This document shows, piece after piece, positions 15,196 to 22,041 of a stretch of 29,661 nucleotides of DNA. How positions within the stretch are numbered: the first letter of the stretch is position 1; every line of letters begins with the position of its first letter. The notes beneath the pieces are model-generated. The model was not told where the DNA came from. It worked only from the letters and a program-made list of their open reading frames with translations, and made no database searches. The stretch is from JAUYMM01 sp049301455. GTDB lineage: Bacteria; Patescibacteriota; Microgenomatia; UBA8517. Made by a program: the position numbers and the translations under genes. The stretch spans positions 1 to 29,661 of the forward strand of contig JBAQKY010000024.1 of NCBI GenBank assembly GCA_049301455.1, read 5' to 3'.

Positions 15196-15222
15196 TTAGC
15201 AGTAATATACAATGAGTGCTAA
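15196..15222 (-). promoter_or_regulatory. CIRCE operator of hrcA
   Basis: On the minus strand it reads TTAGCACTC (perfect), then 9 nt, then TACTGCTAA (two mismatches). The central 9-mer ATTGTATAT differs from the dnaK one (GTTGTATAT) at one base, and the position relative to the promoter is identical. Confidence 0.92.
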
Positions 15223-15233
15223 CTGATTGTCAA
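15204..15233 (-). promoter_or_regulatory. hrcA promoter
   Basis: There is a perfect TTGACA (15233-15228), an 18-nt spacer and TATATT (15209-15204), giving a leader of about 10 nt before the ATG at 15187. The layout copies the dnaK promoter. The -35 overlaps the murJ stop. Confidence 0.75.
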
Positions 15234-16912
15234 GGGGTTATTTCTTCTGAGGGAGCAGAACTAAACTTCTGTCCAGTTACCATTCTGCGAAACAAATTCA
15301 TAAAGACATCAAGTTCCTTAGATTTTAATAGCTTTAACACTATTATATAAACAACAACTCCAATCAATCCTACGATTGCAGTTAAAACTAAAAGGTTCCC
15401 TGCGTAGCGAGTATCTAAAACAAATTTTTCGAATGGTAAATCTAAGTTTGATATAAATGACAATTTTTTAATCCAAACTGACTTATCAAAGAATTTTAAT
15501 ATAAAGTACATTGTGCTTCCTGCGGTTGTTGCTGCAAATAACATTTTTAACATTGGTAAATAAAGTGGTGTTTTGGCTCCGTCATGTATTTTTTTTGTAA
15601 TTAAAACAAAAAGTGAAATTGATTGGATAATAGATGAAAAAGAAAATGCTGCAGCCAAACTCCAAACAGGAAGTTTGTAATAAATTACAAAGACATAGTC
15701 CAAGATTATATTAATTAATAGGGTTACAACTGATACAACAACTGGAGTCTTTGTATCGCTAAGCGCGTAGAAACTTCTTGCCAAAATTGAATTTGCAGCT
15801 TGAGAAAAAATACCAAAAGCAAAAGCAGAGACAACAAGTGAGGTCTCAAGAGTTGAATTCCATGTAAATATGTCTGTGCCAAAAATAAGTCTTACAACAG
15901 GAATTCTGGCAACCATTAAAAATGCAACAATAGGTGCCATTAAAAACACAACCTGATTTAAAGTTTCAAATAATGTTTTCTTGAATGCTGGCAAATCATC
16001 AGATTGTGCAGATAATGTAGGTAGTGCAGCTTTGGCAATTGACGTACCAAACAAACCAACTGGCAAAAGTTGGATTGAATTACCAAAAGTAAAATATGTA
16101 TAAGCAGGTGCAGAAATTAAACTGGCAAGTGTTAATTCTACAAACTTTGCAACTTGTAAAAATGAGACTTCTAAAATTCTTGGAAGTGAGAGTTTTGCGA
16201 TTTTTTTAACTTCAGGAGTTATCTTTAAATTTCTGCTAAACCTAAATCCTAATTTGAAAGCTAGTGGTAATTGAATTAAAAAATGTAGGATTGCGCCAAC
16301 AACTACACCTATTACAGGAGCCATAATGCCAAATTTTTCTGCAAGAAAAATTGTGGCAACGATAATACCTATGTTATAGAAAAGTGGTGCTAAAGCCGGA
16401 ACAAAAAATCTTTTTGATGATTCCAAAACAGCAGTTAAGACATAAGATATTACAAAAAATCCTTGGGCTACAAAAAGGATGCGGGCCAAATCTGCTATTT
16501 TTGTCTGATCTACAATATCAAACCCAGGGGTAATTAATCTATATAATGGATGAGCAAAGACAACAACTATTGTAGCTAAAAATAAAAATATTATGCCTCC
16601 CCAATTAGCAACAATTCCTGCAACTTTCCAAGCGCTTTCTTTGGATTCTTTTAAAGTCTTTGTAAATATTGGGATAAATGCAGAGGCAAACGTACCAAAA
16701 ACTAAAACTTCAAAAATAGTGTCGGGTAGCCTAAAAGCCGCAAAGAAAAGACTTAAATCACTTGAAACAAAATAGTGAGCCAGAACTCTTTGTCTGACAA
16801 GACCCAGAAGTCTAGAAACAACAATCATTACCATTATTAGTGTGGCAGCAGAAAGAACTGAGTGTTGCTGGTCAGTAAATAATGATTTGAGTTTGTTGTA
16901 TGCCAGTTTCAT
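15230..16912 (-). CDS. murJ: lipid II flippase MurJ
   Basis: This MVF/MOP-family flippase moves the peptidoglycan precursor lipid II to the outer face of the membrane. The 560-residue polytopic protein shows the family signature near the start (SRLLGLVRQRVLAHYFVSSD, FFAAFRLPDTIFEVLVFGTF) and the conserved PVGLFGTSIAKAALPTLS (about 285-302). Roughly 14 membrane helices follow in sequence, with a basic C-terminal tail. It points to a peptidoglycan wall. It is divergent from rpsT, with back-to-back promoters at 16934-16983. Its stop codon lies inside the hrcA promoter, so read-through into hrcA is possible. Confidence 0.94.
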   Translation of the reverse strand: MKLAYNKLKSLFTDQQHSVLSAATLIMVMIVVSRLLGLVRQRVLAHYFVSSDLSLFFAAFRLPDTIFEVLVFGTFASAFIPIFTKTLKESKESAWKVAGIVANWGGIIFLFLATIVVVFAHPLYRLITPGFDIVDQTKIADLARILFVAQGFFVISYVLTAVLESSKRFFVPALAPLFYNIGIIVATIFLAEKFGIMAPVIGVVVGAILHFLIQLPLAFKLGFRFSRNLKITPEVKKIAKLSLPRILEVSFLQVAKFVELTLASLISAPAYTYFTFGNSIQLLPVGLFGTSIAKAALPTLSAQSDDLPAFKKTLFETLNQVVFLMAPIVAFLMVARIPVVRLIFGTDIFTWNSTLETSLVVSAFAFGIFSQAANSILARSFYALSDTKTPVVVSVVTLLINIILDYVFVIYYKLPVWSLAAAFSFSSIIQSISLFVLITKKIHDGAKTPLYLPMLKMLFAATTAGSTMYFILKFFDKSVWIKKLSFISNLDLPFEKFVLDTRYAGNLLVLTAIVGLIGVVVYIIVLKLLKSKELDVFMNLFRRMVTGQKFSSAPSEEITP

Positions 16913-16933
16913 ATTTTATAAGTTATAAACAGT

Positions 16934-16961
16934 ATCTTAAATTTGTATATCGTATTGTCAA
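16934..16961 (-). promoter_or_regulatory. murJ promoter
   Basis: There is a perfect TTGACA (16961-16956), a 16-nt spacer and TAAGAT (16939-16934, 4/6). The predicted leader is about 15 nt. The -35 shares five bases with the opposite-strand -35 of rpsT. Confidence 0.45.
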
Positions 16962-16983
16962 TTCAGCTTTTTTTGATTATACT
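16955..16983 (+). promoter_or_regulatory. leaderless rpsT promoter
   Basis: There is TTGTCA (16955-16960), a 17-nt spacer and TATACT (16978-16983), then 6 nt, then the rpsT ATG. Both boxes are 5/6 to consensus with ideal spacing, and +1 falls on the A of the start codon. Confidence 0.7.
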
Positions 16984-16989
16984 ACCCAC

Positions 16990-17241
16990 ATGCCAGTAAC
17001 AAAAACAGCCAAAAGAGCACTTAGGGGTTCCAAGAGAAAAGAAATTGTAAATAAAATTACTCTTGCTAAACTTGAAGTTGCTATCAAATTAGCTAAAAAA
17101 ACAAAATCTAAAAAAGATATTGAATCTGCTGTTTCAATTGCAGATAGAGCTTCAAAAGAAAACACTATCCACAAGAACAAATCATCAAGAATTAAGTCAC
17201 AACTAAGTCGTCTTCAAACACTTCCAAAAGCTAAAAAATAA
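16990..17241 (+). CDS. rpsT: 30S ribosomal protein S20
   Basis: S20 is a helical primary binder of 16S rRNA. The 83-residue basic protein reads MPVTKTAKRALRGSKRK at the start, has TLAKLEVAIKLAKKTKSKKD in the middle and NTIHKNKSSRIKSQLSRL near the end, matching the family (IHKNKAARxKSRL). I chose the ATG at 16990 rather than the in-frame one at 16900, because the promoter lies between them and the conserved N-terminus begins here. It is followed after 15 nt by the pilN-like gene. Confidence 0.93.
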   Translation: MPVTKTAKRALRGSKRKEIVNKITLAKLEVAIKLAKKTKSKKDIESAVSIADRASKENTIHKNKSSRIKSQLSRLQTLPKAKK

Positions 17242-17250
17242 TGCTACATT
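17242..17250 (+). promoter_or_regulatory. extended -10 before the pilN-like gene
   Basis: TGCTACATT (TG-N plus TACATT, 4/6) is followed by exactly 6 nt and the ATG at 17257. It follows the rpsT stop directly, so the pil genes may be started independently of rpsT. Confidence 0.35.
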
Positions 17251-17256
17251 GGGTAT

Positions 17257-17829
17257 ATGCCCATTGATGCATCAAAAATTACCAAATCCAAACACATCAA
17301 CTTGCTTCCACAGGATGATTTTCAATCTTCAACTTTTGGCCGAATACTAAAGTGGGCCCTTTCATCATTTAGAGTCATGGTTATTGTCACTGAACTTGTA
17401 GTTATGTCTGCCTTTTTATCTAGGTTTTGGCTTGATGCTAGAAATTCTGATTTAAATGAAGAGTTAAACATTGGTAAAGCACAAGTCCTAGCATATAAAG
17501 ATGTCGAACAAGAATTTAGACTCTACCAAAGAAAATTAAGTATTGCCAAAAATCTGTACCTTGAAAGCAAAAGCAGCCAACTGTTAACTGACATCGCCAA
17601 AAACATGCCAGAAGATTTAGTACTATCTTCAATTCAAAGAAGCGCTGAGGGGATACAAATTAAAGCAATTGGTTTTTCTGAAAGATCAGTAGCTCAATTT
17701 TTAGTAAACCTTGGAAGTCTTAAATCTCTGTCTGATGTAACTTTGTCACAAGTAGCATCAAGTGTTGATAATAGTTTTGCCACAACATTTACAGTTAATG
17801 CCAAGGTAACACAAGGAGGAACCCAGTAA
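17257..17829 (+). CDS. pilN: PilN-like type IV pilus assembly protein
   Basis: PilN is a bitopic inner-membrane protein that, with PilM and PilO, links the pilus motor to the outer parts of the machine. The 190 residues show the hallmark start INLLPQDD (14-21), a membrane helix (about 38-58, VMVIVTELVVMSAFLSRFWL), a coiled coil (60-105) and a small ferredoxin-like domain (LLTDIAKNMPEDLVLSSIQR to FTVNAKV). It overlaps the pilO-like gene by one base (TAATG). pilM, which normally precedes it, is absent; rpsT is there instead. Confidence 0.8.
   Translation: MPIDASKITKSKHINLLPQDDFQSSTFGRILKWALSSFRVMVIVTELVVMSAFLSRFWLDARNSDLNEELNIGKAQVLAYKDVEQEFRLYQRKLSIAKNLYLESKSSQLLTDIAKNMPEDLVLSSIQRSAEGIQIKAIGFSERSVAQFLVNLGSLKSLSDVTLSQVASSVDNSFATTFTVNAKVTQGGTQ
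17813..17819 (+). promoter_or_regulatory. Shine-Dalgarno of the pilO-like gene
   Basis: AAGGAGG is a full-strength ribosome binding site, 9 nt before the ATG at 17829, inside the end of the pilN-like gene. It is notable because most genes in the window have none. Confidence 0.8.
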
Positions 17830-18509
17830 TGGCACAGGGTTGGAAAAAAGATTACACACGTTACAAGAGTTTCTTCTTAAACGTTTTGAGTGCATATAAC
17901 TCAAAACCAAATTTAAGAATATATCTTGAATTAATGTTGTCACTTGGCACAATTATTGTTTTTGCAATATTTGCAATAAAACCAACCATCTTAACAATTA
18001 TTGATATTAACAATGAAATAAAAGGTAAAGAAGCAACAATTGTAAAGATAAACAAAAAAATTGTTGATTTAAAAACAGCCAGCAACCTCCTACAAACTCA
18101 ATCACAAAATCTGGGGTTGATTGACCAAGCTGTACCTAGCGAGGCAGAATTGGAAAATCTAGTTAAACAAATAGAAGCAACAGCATTAACAAACTCTGTA
18201 GAGTTGTCAAGTTTAACCTCTTCTGAATTATTACTTAAGGGTAGTCAAGAGAAAAAAAGAAAAGTAAATGATGTTAGCGCATTGCCAGATAACCCTGAAG
18301 AATTACCAATATCTTTTTCAGTAAAAGGTGACTATCAAAATCTATTTAACTTTTTACAATCTATCGAAAACTTAAGAAGACCTTTAAAATTTGATACATT
18401 TATATTTAACACTAGCAAGTCAGTTGACGATCAAAAAGTAATTAACTTAACAATATCAGGAAGGGTTCCATTTATAATAAATCAAGTAACAGAAACTAAG
18501 AAACCATGA
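17829..18509 (+). CDS. pilO: PilO-like type IV pilus assembly protein
   Basis: PilO is the bitopic partner of PilN in the pilus alignment complex. The 226 residues show a basic cytoplasmic start, a membrane helix (about 32-52, LELMLSLGTIIVFAIFAIKP), a coiled coil (60-105, EIKGKEATIVKINKKIVDLK) and the periplasmic domain with the typical QAVPSEAELENLVKQIEATA and LPISFSVKGDYQNLFNFLQS blocks, ending in a short strand (NLTISGRVPFI). Translation is from a strong Shine-Dalgarno within pilN, so both proteins are probably made from one mRNA. Confidence 0.8.
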   Translation: MAQGWKKDYTRYKSFFLNVLSAYNSKPNLRIYLELMLSLGTIIVFAIFAIKPTILTIIDINNEIKGKEATIVKINKKIVDLKTASNLLQTQSQNLGLIDQAVPSEAELENLVKQIEATALTNSVELSSLTSSELLLKGSQEKKRKVNDVSALPDNPEELPISFSVKGDYQNLFNFLQSIENLRRPLKFDTFIFNTSKSVDDQKVINLTISGRVPFIINQVTETKKP

Positions 18510-18525
18510 TATACATTTAAAAACT

Positions 18526-18726
18526 ATGAAAAATAAAAAATTACCAAGTATTGTTGCATTAATGATATTAACTTTAATAACTGCCATTTTTTGGATGATG
18601 TTTAGTGTTTACAGATCATTTACCAAACCAGCACCTGTAACCGTGCCGGAAGAGGTTGTCAATCAAATAAATCCAAGGCTTGATACTGAAACGATAGAAT
18701 TAATGAGTACAAAAGTAGGAATTTAA
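18526..18726 (+). CDS. small single-pass membrane protein of the pilus cluster
   Basis: This is a 66-residue protein with a short basic start (MKNKKLPS), one membrane helix (about 9-29) and a 37-residue exterior ending in a conserved-looking PRLDTETIELMSTK. It lies 16 nt after pilO and 4 nt before the next gene, so it is in the same run. The PEEVVNQINPRLDTETIELM part resembles the short tails seen after pilO in related genomes (recollection). It may act as a PilP-like or accessory subunit, but this is positional inference. Confidence 0.6.
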   Translation: MKNKKLPSIVALMILTLITAIFWMMFSVYRSFTKPAPVTVPEEVVNQINPRLDTETIELMSTKVGI

Positions 18727-18730
18727 AAAA

Positions 18731-20041
18731 ATGAAGAAGAAATTAAAATTACCAACAATATTAGGAGTTGTTATATTAGTTTTCGGTATTGTCGCAGGTG
18801 TAACACTTATCAACTCCAGACAAGTTTTTAAAATTGGAGCAAATGTTGATGCTGTACCAAAAAATGTTAGGGTAACAAACATTACTGATAGTTCGGCCAC
18901 CGTAACATGGACAACAGACATCAAAAGTAAAGGTTTTGTTAAATGGGGCAAATCAGAATTATCACTAAGTAAAGTAGCTTTAGAAGATGAGAATGAACCA
19001 AGTTTAGTTCATTCTGCAAATATTATTGGTATTGATCAAGGTTCAACCGTCTCTTTGAAAATAAACTCAGACAGTAAAGACTATGACAATCAAGGTCTTG
19101 CTTGGCAAGCCACAACAACAAATACAAAGGTTAGTTCTACTGAAAATCAAATTGCGTCAGGAACAGTTCTAAATTCAGATGGATCAACACCTGCAAGGGC
19201 AATTGTCTATCTTTCGATTAATGGGACAGTCATATCTGCATTAACTTCTATTGAAGGTAATTTTGTTATTCCAATTTCAAATTATATTGCGTCGGTTAGT
19301 GACTCAACTGCAATAGAGATCTCTGTTCAAGGAGGAACAGCTGGTACAACCCAAGCAGTAATTTATCCAAAATCAATTAAATTTATCCCTGCAATGATTT
19401 TAGGAAGATCATATGATTTTAGAACTGCTGTAGAAAACACAACAACACAGCTACCTGAAAGTACACTAACTGTACCTGAGTCTGTTGAGGTTTCTTCAAG
19501 ATTTGAAGTAACCAGAAGCACTGAGGAAAAAGAAACTGTTAGTACACTTTCAATCGAATCGATCGACGAAGGTGAAATAATCACAACCGTTGATCCAGAA
19601 TTCTTTGGTTCTGCACCACAAGGAGCACAAATTGAAATACAAGTTGAATCTGAACTACAGATAGGAACAGTTAATGTTGATTCAAAAGGTAAGTGGGCAT
19701 GGAACCCTCCTAACGACTTAGAAGCAGGAGAGCATAAATTAACTGTAAAATGGAGAGATGCAAGTGGAATACTTAGAACAATCACCAGAACTTTTATTGT
19801 TTCTGCATCAGAAGGTCCTGCATTTGAATCAACACCTTCTGCAACGCCACTAAATACAACAGCGCCAACTGCTACGGCAACTGCAATTTCTACTAGTTCT
19901 GCAGCGCCAAAGACCCCAATAGCCACACTTATGCCAACACCAGAAACTGGTAGCTTGACACCAACTCTAGGGTTATTCATGGTTGGACTAGGTTTAATTT
20001 TTGCAAGCTTCTTTACTGTAAAAAATTTCAATGTCAAATAA
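18731..20041 (+). CDS. modular surface protein with FN3-like domain and PETG C-terminus
   Basis: This 436-residue exported protein has an N-terminal membrane helix (about 8-28) and an FN3 or purple-acid-phosphatase-N-like domain (about 42-130, VPKNVRVTNITDSSATVTWT). A carboxypeptidase-regulatory-like beta domain (about 142-215, SGTVLNSDGSTPARAIVYLS) and a bacterial Ig-like domain (about 280-360, GKWAWNPPNDLEAGEHKLTV) follow. A Thr/Ser/Ala/Pro-rich stalk leads to TPETGS, a hydrophobic helix (about 410-430) and a short VKNFNVK tail. The end has the layout of a sortase signal, with PETG in place of LPxTG. It lies directly after the pil genes, so it may be a pilus-associated or envelope adhesin. 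An AGGAA 9 nt before the ATG may serve as ribosome binding site. Confidence 0.75.
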   Translation: MKKKLKLPTILGVVILVFGIVAGVTLINSRQVFKIGANVDAVPKNVRVTNITDSSATVTWTTDIKSKGFVKWGKSELSLSKVALEDENEPSLVHSANIIGIDQGSTVSLKINSDSKDYDNQGLAWQATTTNTKVSSTENQIASGTVLNSDGSTPARAIVYLSINGTVISALTSIEGNFVIPISNYIASVSDSTAIEISVQGGTAGTTQAVIYPKSIKFIPAMILGRSYDFRTAVENTTTQLPESTLTVPESVEVSSRFEVTRSTEEKETVSTLSIESIDEGEIITTVDPEFFGSAPQGAQIEIQVESELQIGTVNVDSKGKWAWNPPNDLEAGEHKLTVKWRDASGILRTITRTFIVSASEGPAFESTPSATPLNTTAPTATATAISTSSAAPKTPIATLMPTPETGSLTPTLGLFMVGLGLIFASFFTVKNFNVK

Positions 20042-21011
20042 GCAATACTACTTTATAGTTTTCTTTTTTGTACTTTCGACTCTTGCATCCTTCTATTCTG
20101 GTTTTTTCCTGAAAAGATCAGTTATCAACTACAGTCCCAATTCTCCATTTAGTCAAAATCAAAAATTTAAGCCAAATTTGATCGATGAATTAATTCTAAT
20201 CTCAAAAAACAAACCCCACAAAATATTGATCACATCAGCGACAAGAACCTCTACTGATAACGAATTAAACAATTACACCATCAAAATCTTTTTCTTTGAT
20301 GGCAACAAGTGGACAAATCAAATATCTGAAGGTAAGTCAAAAGAGTTGGAAGACATACCAAGCACAGTGATAATACCAGAATGGAATATAATCAGCGAAT
20401 CTAGTTATGTACTTGAACAAGAGATCGATGGTAATGCAAAAATAGATGGTGCTGAAATTTCATTTCAGATACCAGTCATACATAATGAAATGAGCATCAA
20501 AAGTTCACCAAGATACACTAAATTCATGTCTGCGTCAGAAGGGACTTTGACAATAAACGGCATAGAATATGACAGTTATGCCCTCTATAATAGATTTTAC
20601 TCGTATAATCCACCTGAAAATCTAATACTTGGCCAAGACTTGACAGGACTTGAAACAGAATGGCTTGCCTTCTGGGATGAGGATGGTAATTTCTATAATA
20701 TTGATGACACTACAGTTAATGACAAAATTAGGAATGATTCCTATAAAGCACACTCTTTAGCCATATACAAAGACACCATGGAAAGAGTTCAAAAATCATT
20801 CAATTTTAAGGTTAATCTAGATAAAAATAAAAATTATAAAGTTGATATTTACGATGGCATTAACAAAGAAATATCAGTTAAAAAAATAAATTCTGTTAAC
20901 AAGTCAATAAACCAAACTGATATGTGGATATCAGGTCTTGCAACTGGAACTATTACTGAAGGTAATAAGGTCAAAAATGGTTTTGGCATATACCAACAAA
21001 TAAGTCAATAA
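20031..21011 (+). CDS. hypothetical secreted or membrane-anchored protein
   Basis: I do not recognise this 326-residue protein. A membrane helix or signal anchor (about 6-27, YFIVFFFVLSTLASFYSGFF) is followed by a beta-rich exterior with many Trp, Tyr, Asn and Asp residues (IKIFFFDGNKWTNQ, EWLAFWDEDGNFYNIDDT). It ends WISGLATGTITEGNKVKNGF. The spacing faintly recalls lipocalin-like CrtC/AttH folds, but I cannot support that. It starts inside the last four codons of the upstream gene (11-nt overlap), which suggests translational coupling to the PETG surface protein. Its 3' end overlaps the opposite-strand 21005-21298 gene by 7 nt. Confidence 0.65.
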   Translation: MSNKQYYFIVFFFVLSTLASFYSGFFLKRSVINYSPNSPFSQNQKFKPNLIDELILISKNKPHKILITSATRTSTDNELNNYTIKIFFFDGNKWTNQISEGKSKELEDIPSTVIIPEWNIISESSYVLEQEIDGNAKIDGAEISFQIPVIHNEMSIKSSPRYTKFMSASEGTLTINGIEYDSYALYNRFYSYNPPENLILGQDLTGLETEWLAFWDEDGNFYNIDDTTVNDKIRNDSYKAHSLAIYKDTMERVQKSFNFKVNLDKNKNYKVDIYDGINKEISVKKINSVNKSINQTDMWISGLATGTITEGNKVKNGFGIYQQISQ

Positions 21012-21298
21012 ATTGGTCGTTGAGGATTTAAAAATTTAAAGGACAATCCAACAACTAAAGCGATTAAAATCACTATCATCAAACCCAACAAAACACCTTT
21101 GAATACGGGTTTGTTTTTAAATTTAAAATACAATACACTCAAACCAATTATGGGGGCCGAAATGGCAGTAACTACCCACACAACAATTTGGACAATTGGT
21201 ATTAATATTGCAGGGATTACAACAATAATTGCATGGGCTGGTTTTACAGACACAATAAACATTGTTACAGACAAAACAACAGCAGTAGCAATCAACAT
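21005..21298 (-). CDS. small membrane protein with signal peptide
   Basis: This is a 97-residue hydrophobic protein. A signal-like start (MLIATAVVLSVTMFIVSVKPAHA) with an AHA cleavage-type site is followed by two predicted helices (about 24-52 and 68-90) separated by a basic loop (YFKFKNKPVFKG). Size and layout resemble VirB2/TrbC-type small membrane subunits or pilin-like proteins, but no signature proves this. It is the only minus-strand gene in this stretch. Its start codon is 23 bp from the divergent 21322 gene, and its end overlaps the converging 20031-21011 gene. Confidence 0.55.
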   Translation of the reverse strand: MLIATAVVLSVTMFIVSVKPAHAIIVVIPAILIPIVQIVVWVVTAISAPIIGLSVLYFKFKNKPVFKGVLLGLMIVILIALVVGLSFKFLNPQRPIY

Positions 21299-21306
21299 AT
21301 AATTTT

Positions 21307-21316
21307 AGTATATATT
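21307..21316. promoter_or_regulatory. overlapping divergent -10 boxes
   Basis: The minus-strand TATACT (21312-21307) lies 8 nt before the ATG at 21298. The plus-strand TATATT (21311-21316) lies 5 nt before the ATG at 21322. The boxes share two bases, so the two promoters could not be melted at once. The -35 regions are poor. Confidence 0.35.
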
Positions 21317-21321
21317 AAAGT

Positions 21322-22008
21322 ATGGTAAATAAAAAAAATAACAAGCGGGCGATGAAATTGTTAGGCACAACAAATATATTTAAAACTTTTCTGACGCACG
21401 TAAGGTGGGTGCTCAATCCAAGCTTAGCAGTAAAGCTGGCAAGTGAAATTTACGAGAATACTAATAAAGATAAAAACATAGAACCAAACATTATTGCAAT
21501 TGGATATTTAAATGAATTTTTTTCAAAATATATAGAGTCTGGTAAAACACACGAGGATATTATCAAACTAAATGGCCAAATCGATAGACAACAAAAAACA
21601 AGTAATAAAATTGCAAACGCTTTAATCGAATTACGAGAAATTAGACAAAAGATTAAAATAAAGAGTAAAAAAAACAGCGACCAAGTCATCTTAACAAAAA
21701 CTGGATTGGGAGTTTCACAAGGAGTTGCGGTTGGAAAAGCTTTAAATTTTAAGGGCACAAAACAAAAAGTACCAAATAATTGTATTGGAATATTCCCGAC
21801 CTCGGGAGTTAAATACACAACTCAATTTTTAAAATGCGTAGGAATAATATTTAAAAACGGGTCAATTACATCACATGGAGCAATTCTTGCAAGGGAGTCC
21901 AAAATACCAGCAATCGTATTCCCTTACGTAGATATCATTGACAATGAAGCAATAGAAATTGATGGAATTGCAGGTACTGTGAAAAGGGTAGTTGACAGCG
22001 GTAATTAA
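21322..22008 (+). CDS. PEP-utilising enzyme swivelling-domain protein
   Basis: The C-terminal part (about 125-225) is a phosphohistidine swivelling domain as in PEP synthase, pyruvate phosphate dikinase and PTS enzyme I: GLGVSQGVAVGKA, then GSITSHGAILARESKIPAIV with the phosphorylatable His185. In those enzymes it ferries phosphate between an ATP-grasp and a PEP site. Neither domain is present here. The first 115 residues are helical and basic with no known family (NPSLAVKLASEIYENTNKDK, then LNGQIDRQQKTSNKIANALI). The 228-residue protein must therefore act with a partner or have a non-enzymatic role. It is probably cytoplasmic. The next gene's promoter lies over its stop codon. Confidence 0.8.
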   Translation: MVNKKNNKRAMKLLGTTNIFKTFLTHVRWVLNPSLAVKLASEIYENTNKDKNIEPNIIAIGYLNEFFSKYIESGKTHEDIIKLNGQIDRQQKTSNKIANALIELREIRQKIKIKSKKNSDQVILTKTGLGVSQGVAVGKALNFKGTKQKVPNNCIGIFPTSGVKYTTQFLKCVGIIFKNGSITSHGAILARESKIPAIVFPYVDIIDNEAIEIDGIAGTVKRVVDSGN

Positions 22009-22020
22009 TGTGTACATAAT
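21992..22020 (+). promoter_or_regulatory. promoter of the 22042-23208 gene
   Basis: There is a perfect TTGACA (21992-21997), a 17-nt spacer and CATAAT (22015-22020), giving a leader of about 15 nt. Alternatively, TATATT at 22031-22036, 5 nt before the ATG, would give a leaderless start. Confidence 0.5.
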
Positions 22021-22041
22021 GATATATAAGTATATTTTTAT

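Noticed and set aside
19363..20037. 224-codon minus-strand open frame opposite the surface protein gene
   Set aside because: It is a long open frame caused by Thr/Ser/Ala-rich codons on the other strand. The plus-strand product has clear domains and a membrane signal.
20031..21011. CrtC/AttH lipocalin-like assignment for the secreted protein
   Set aside because: Only a vague Trp/Asp pattern supports it; no motif is firm enough to name a family.
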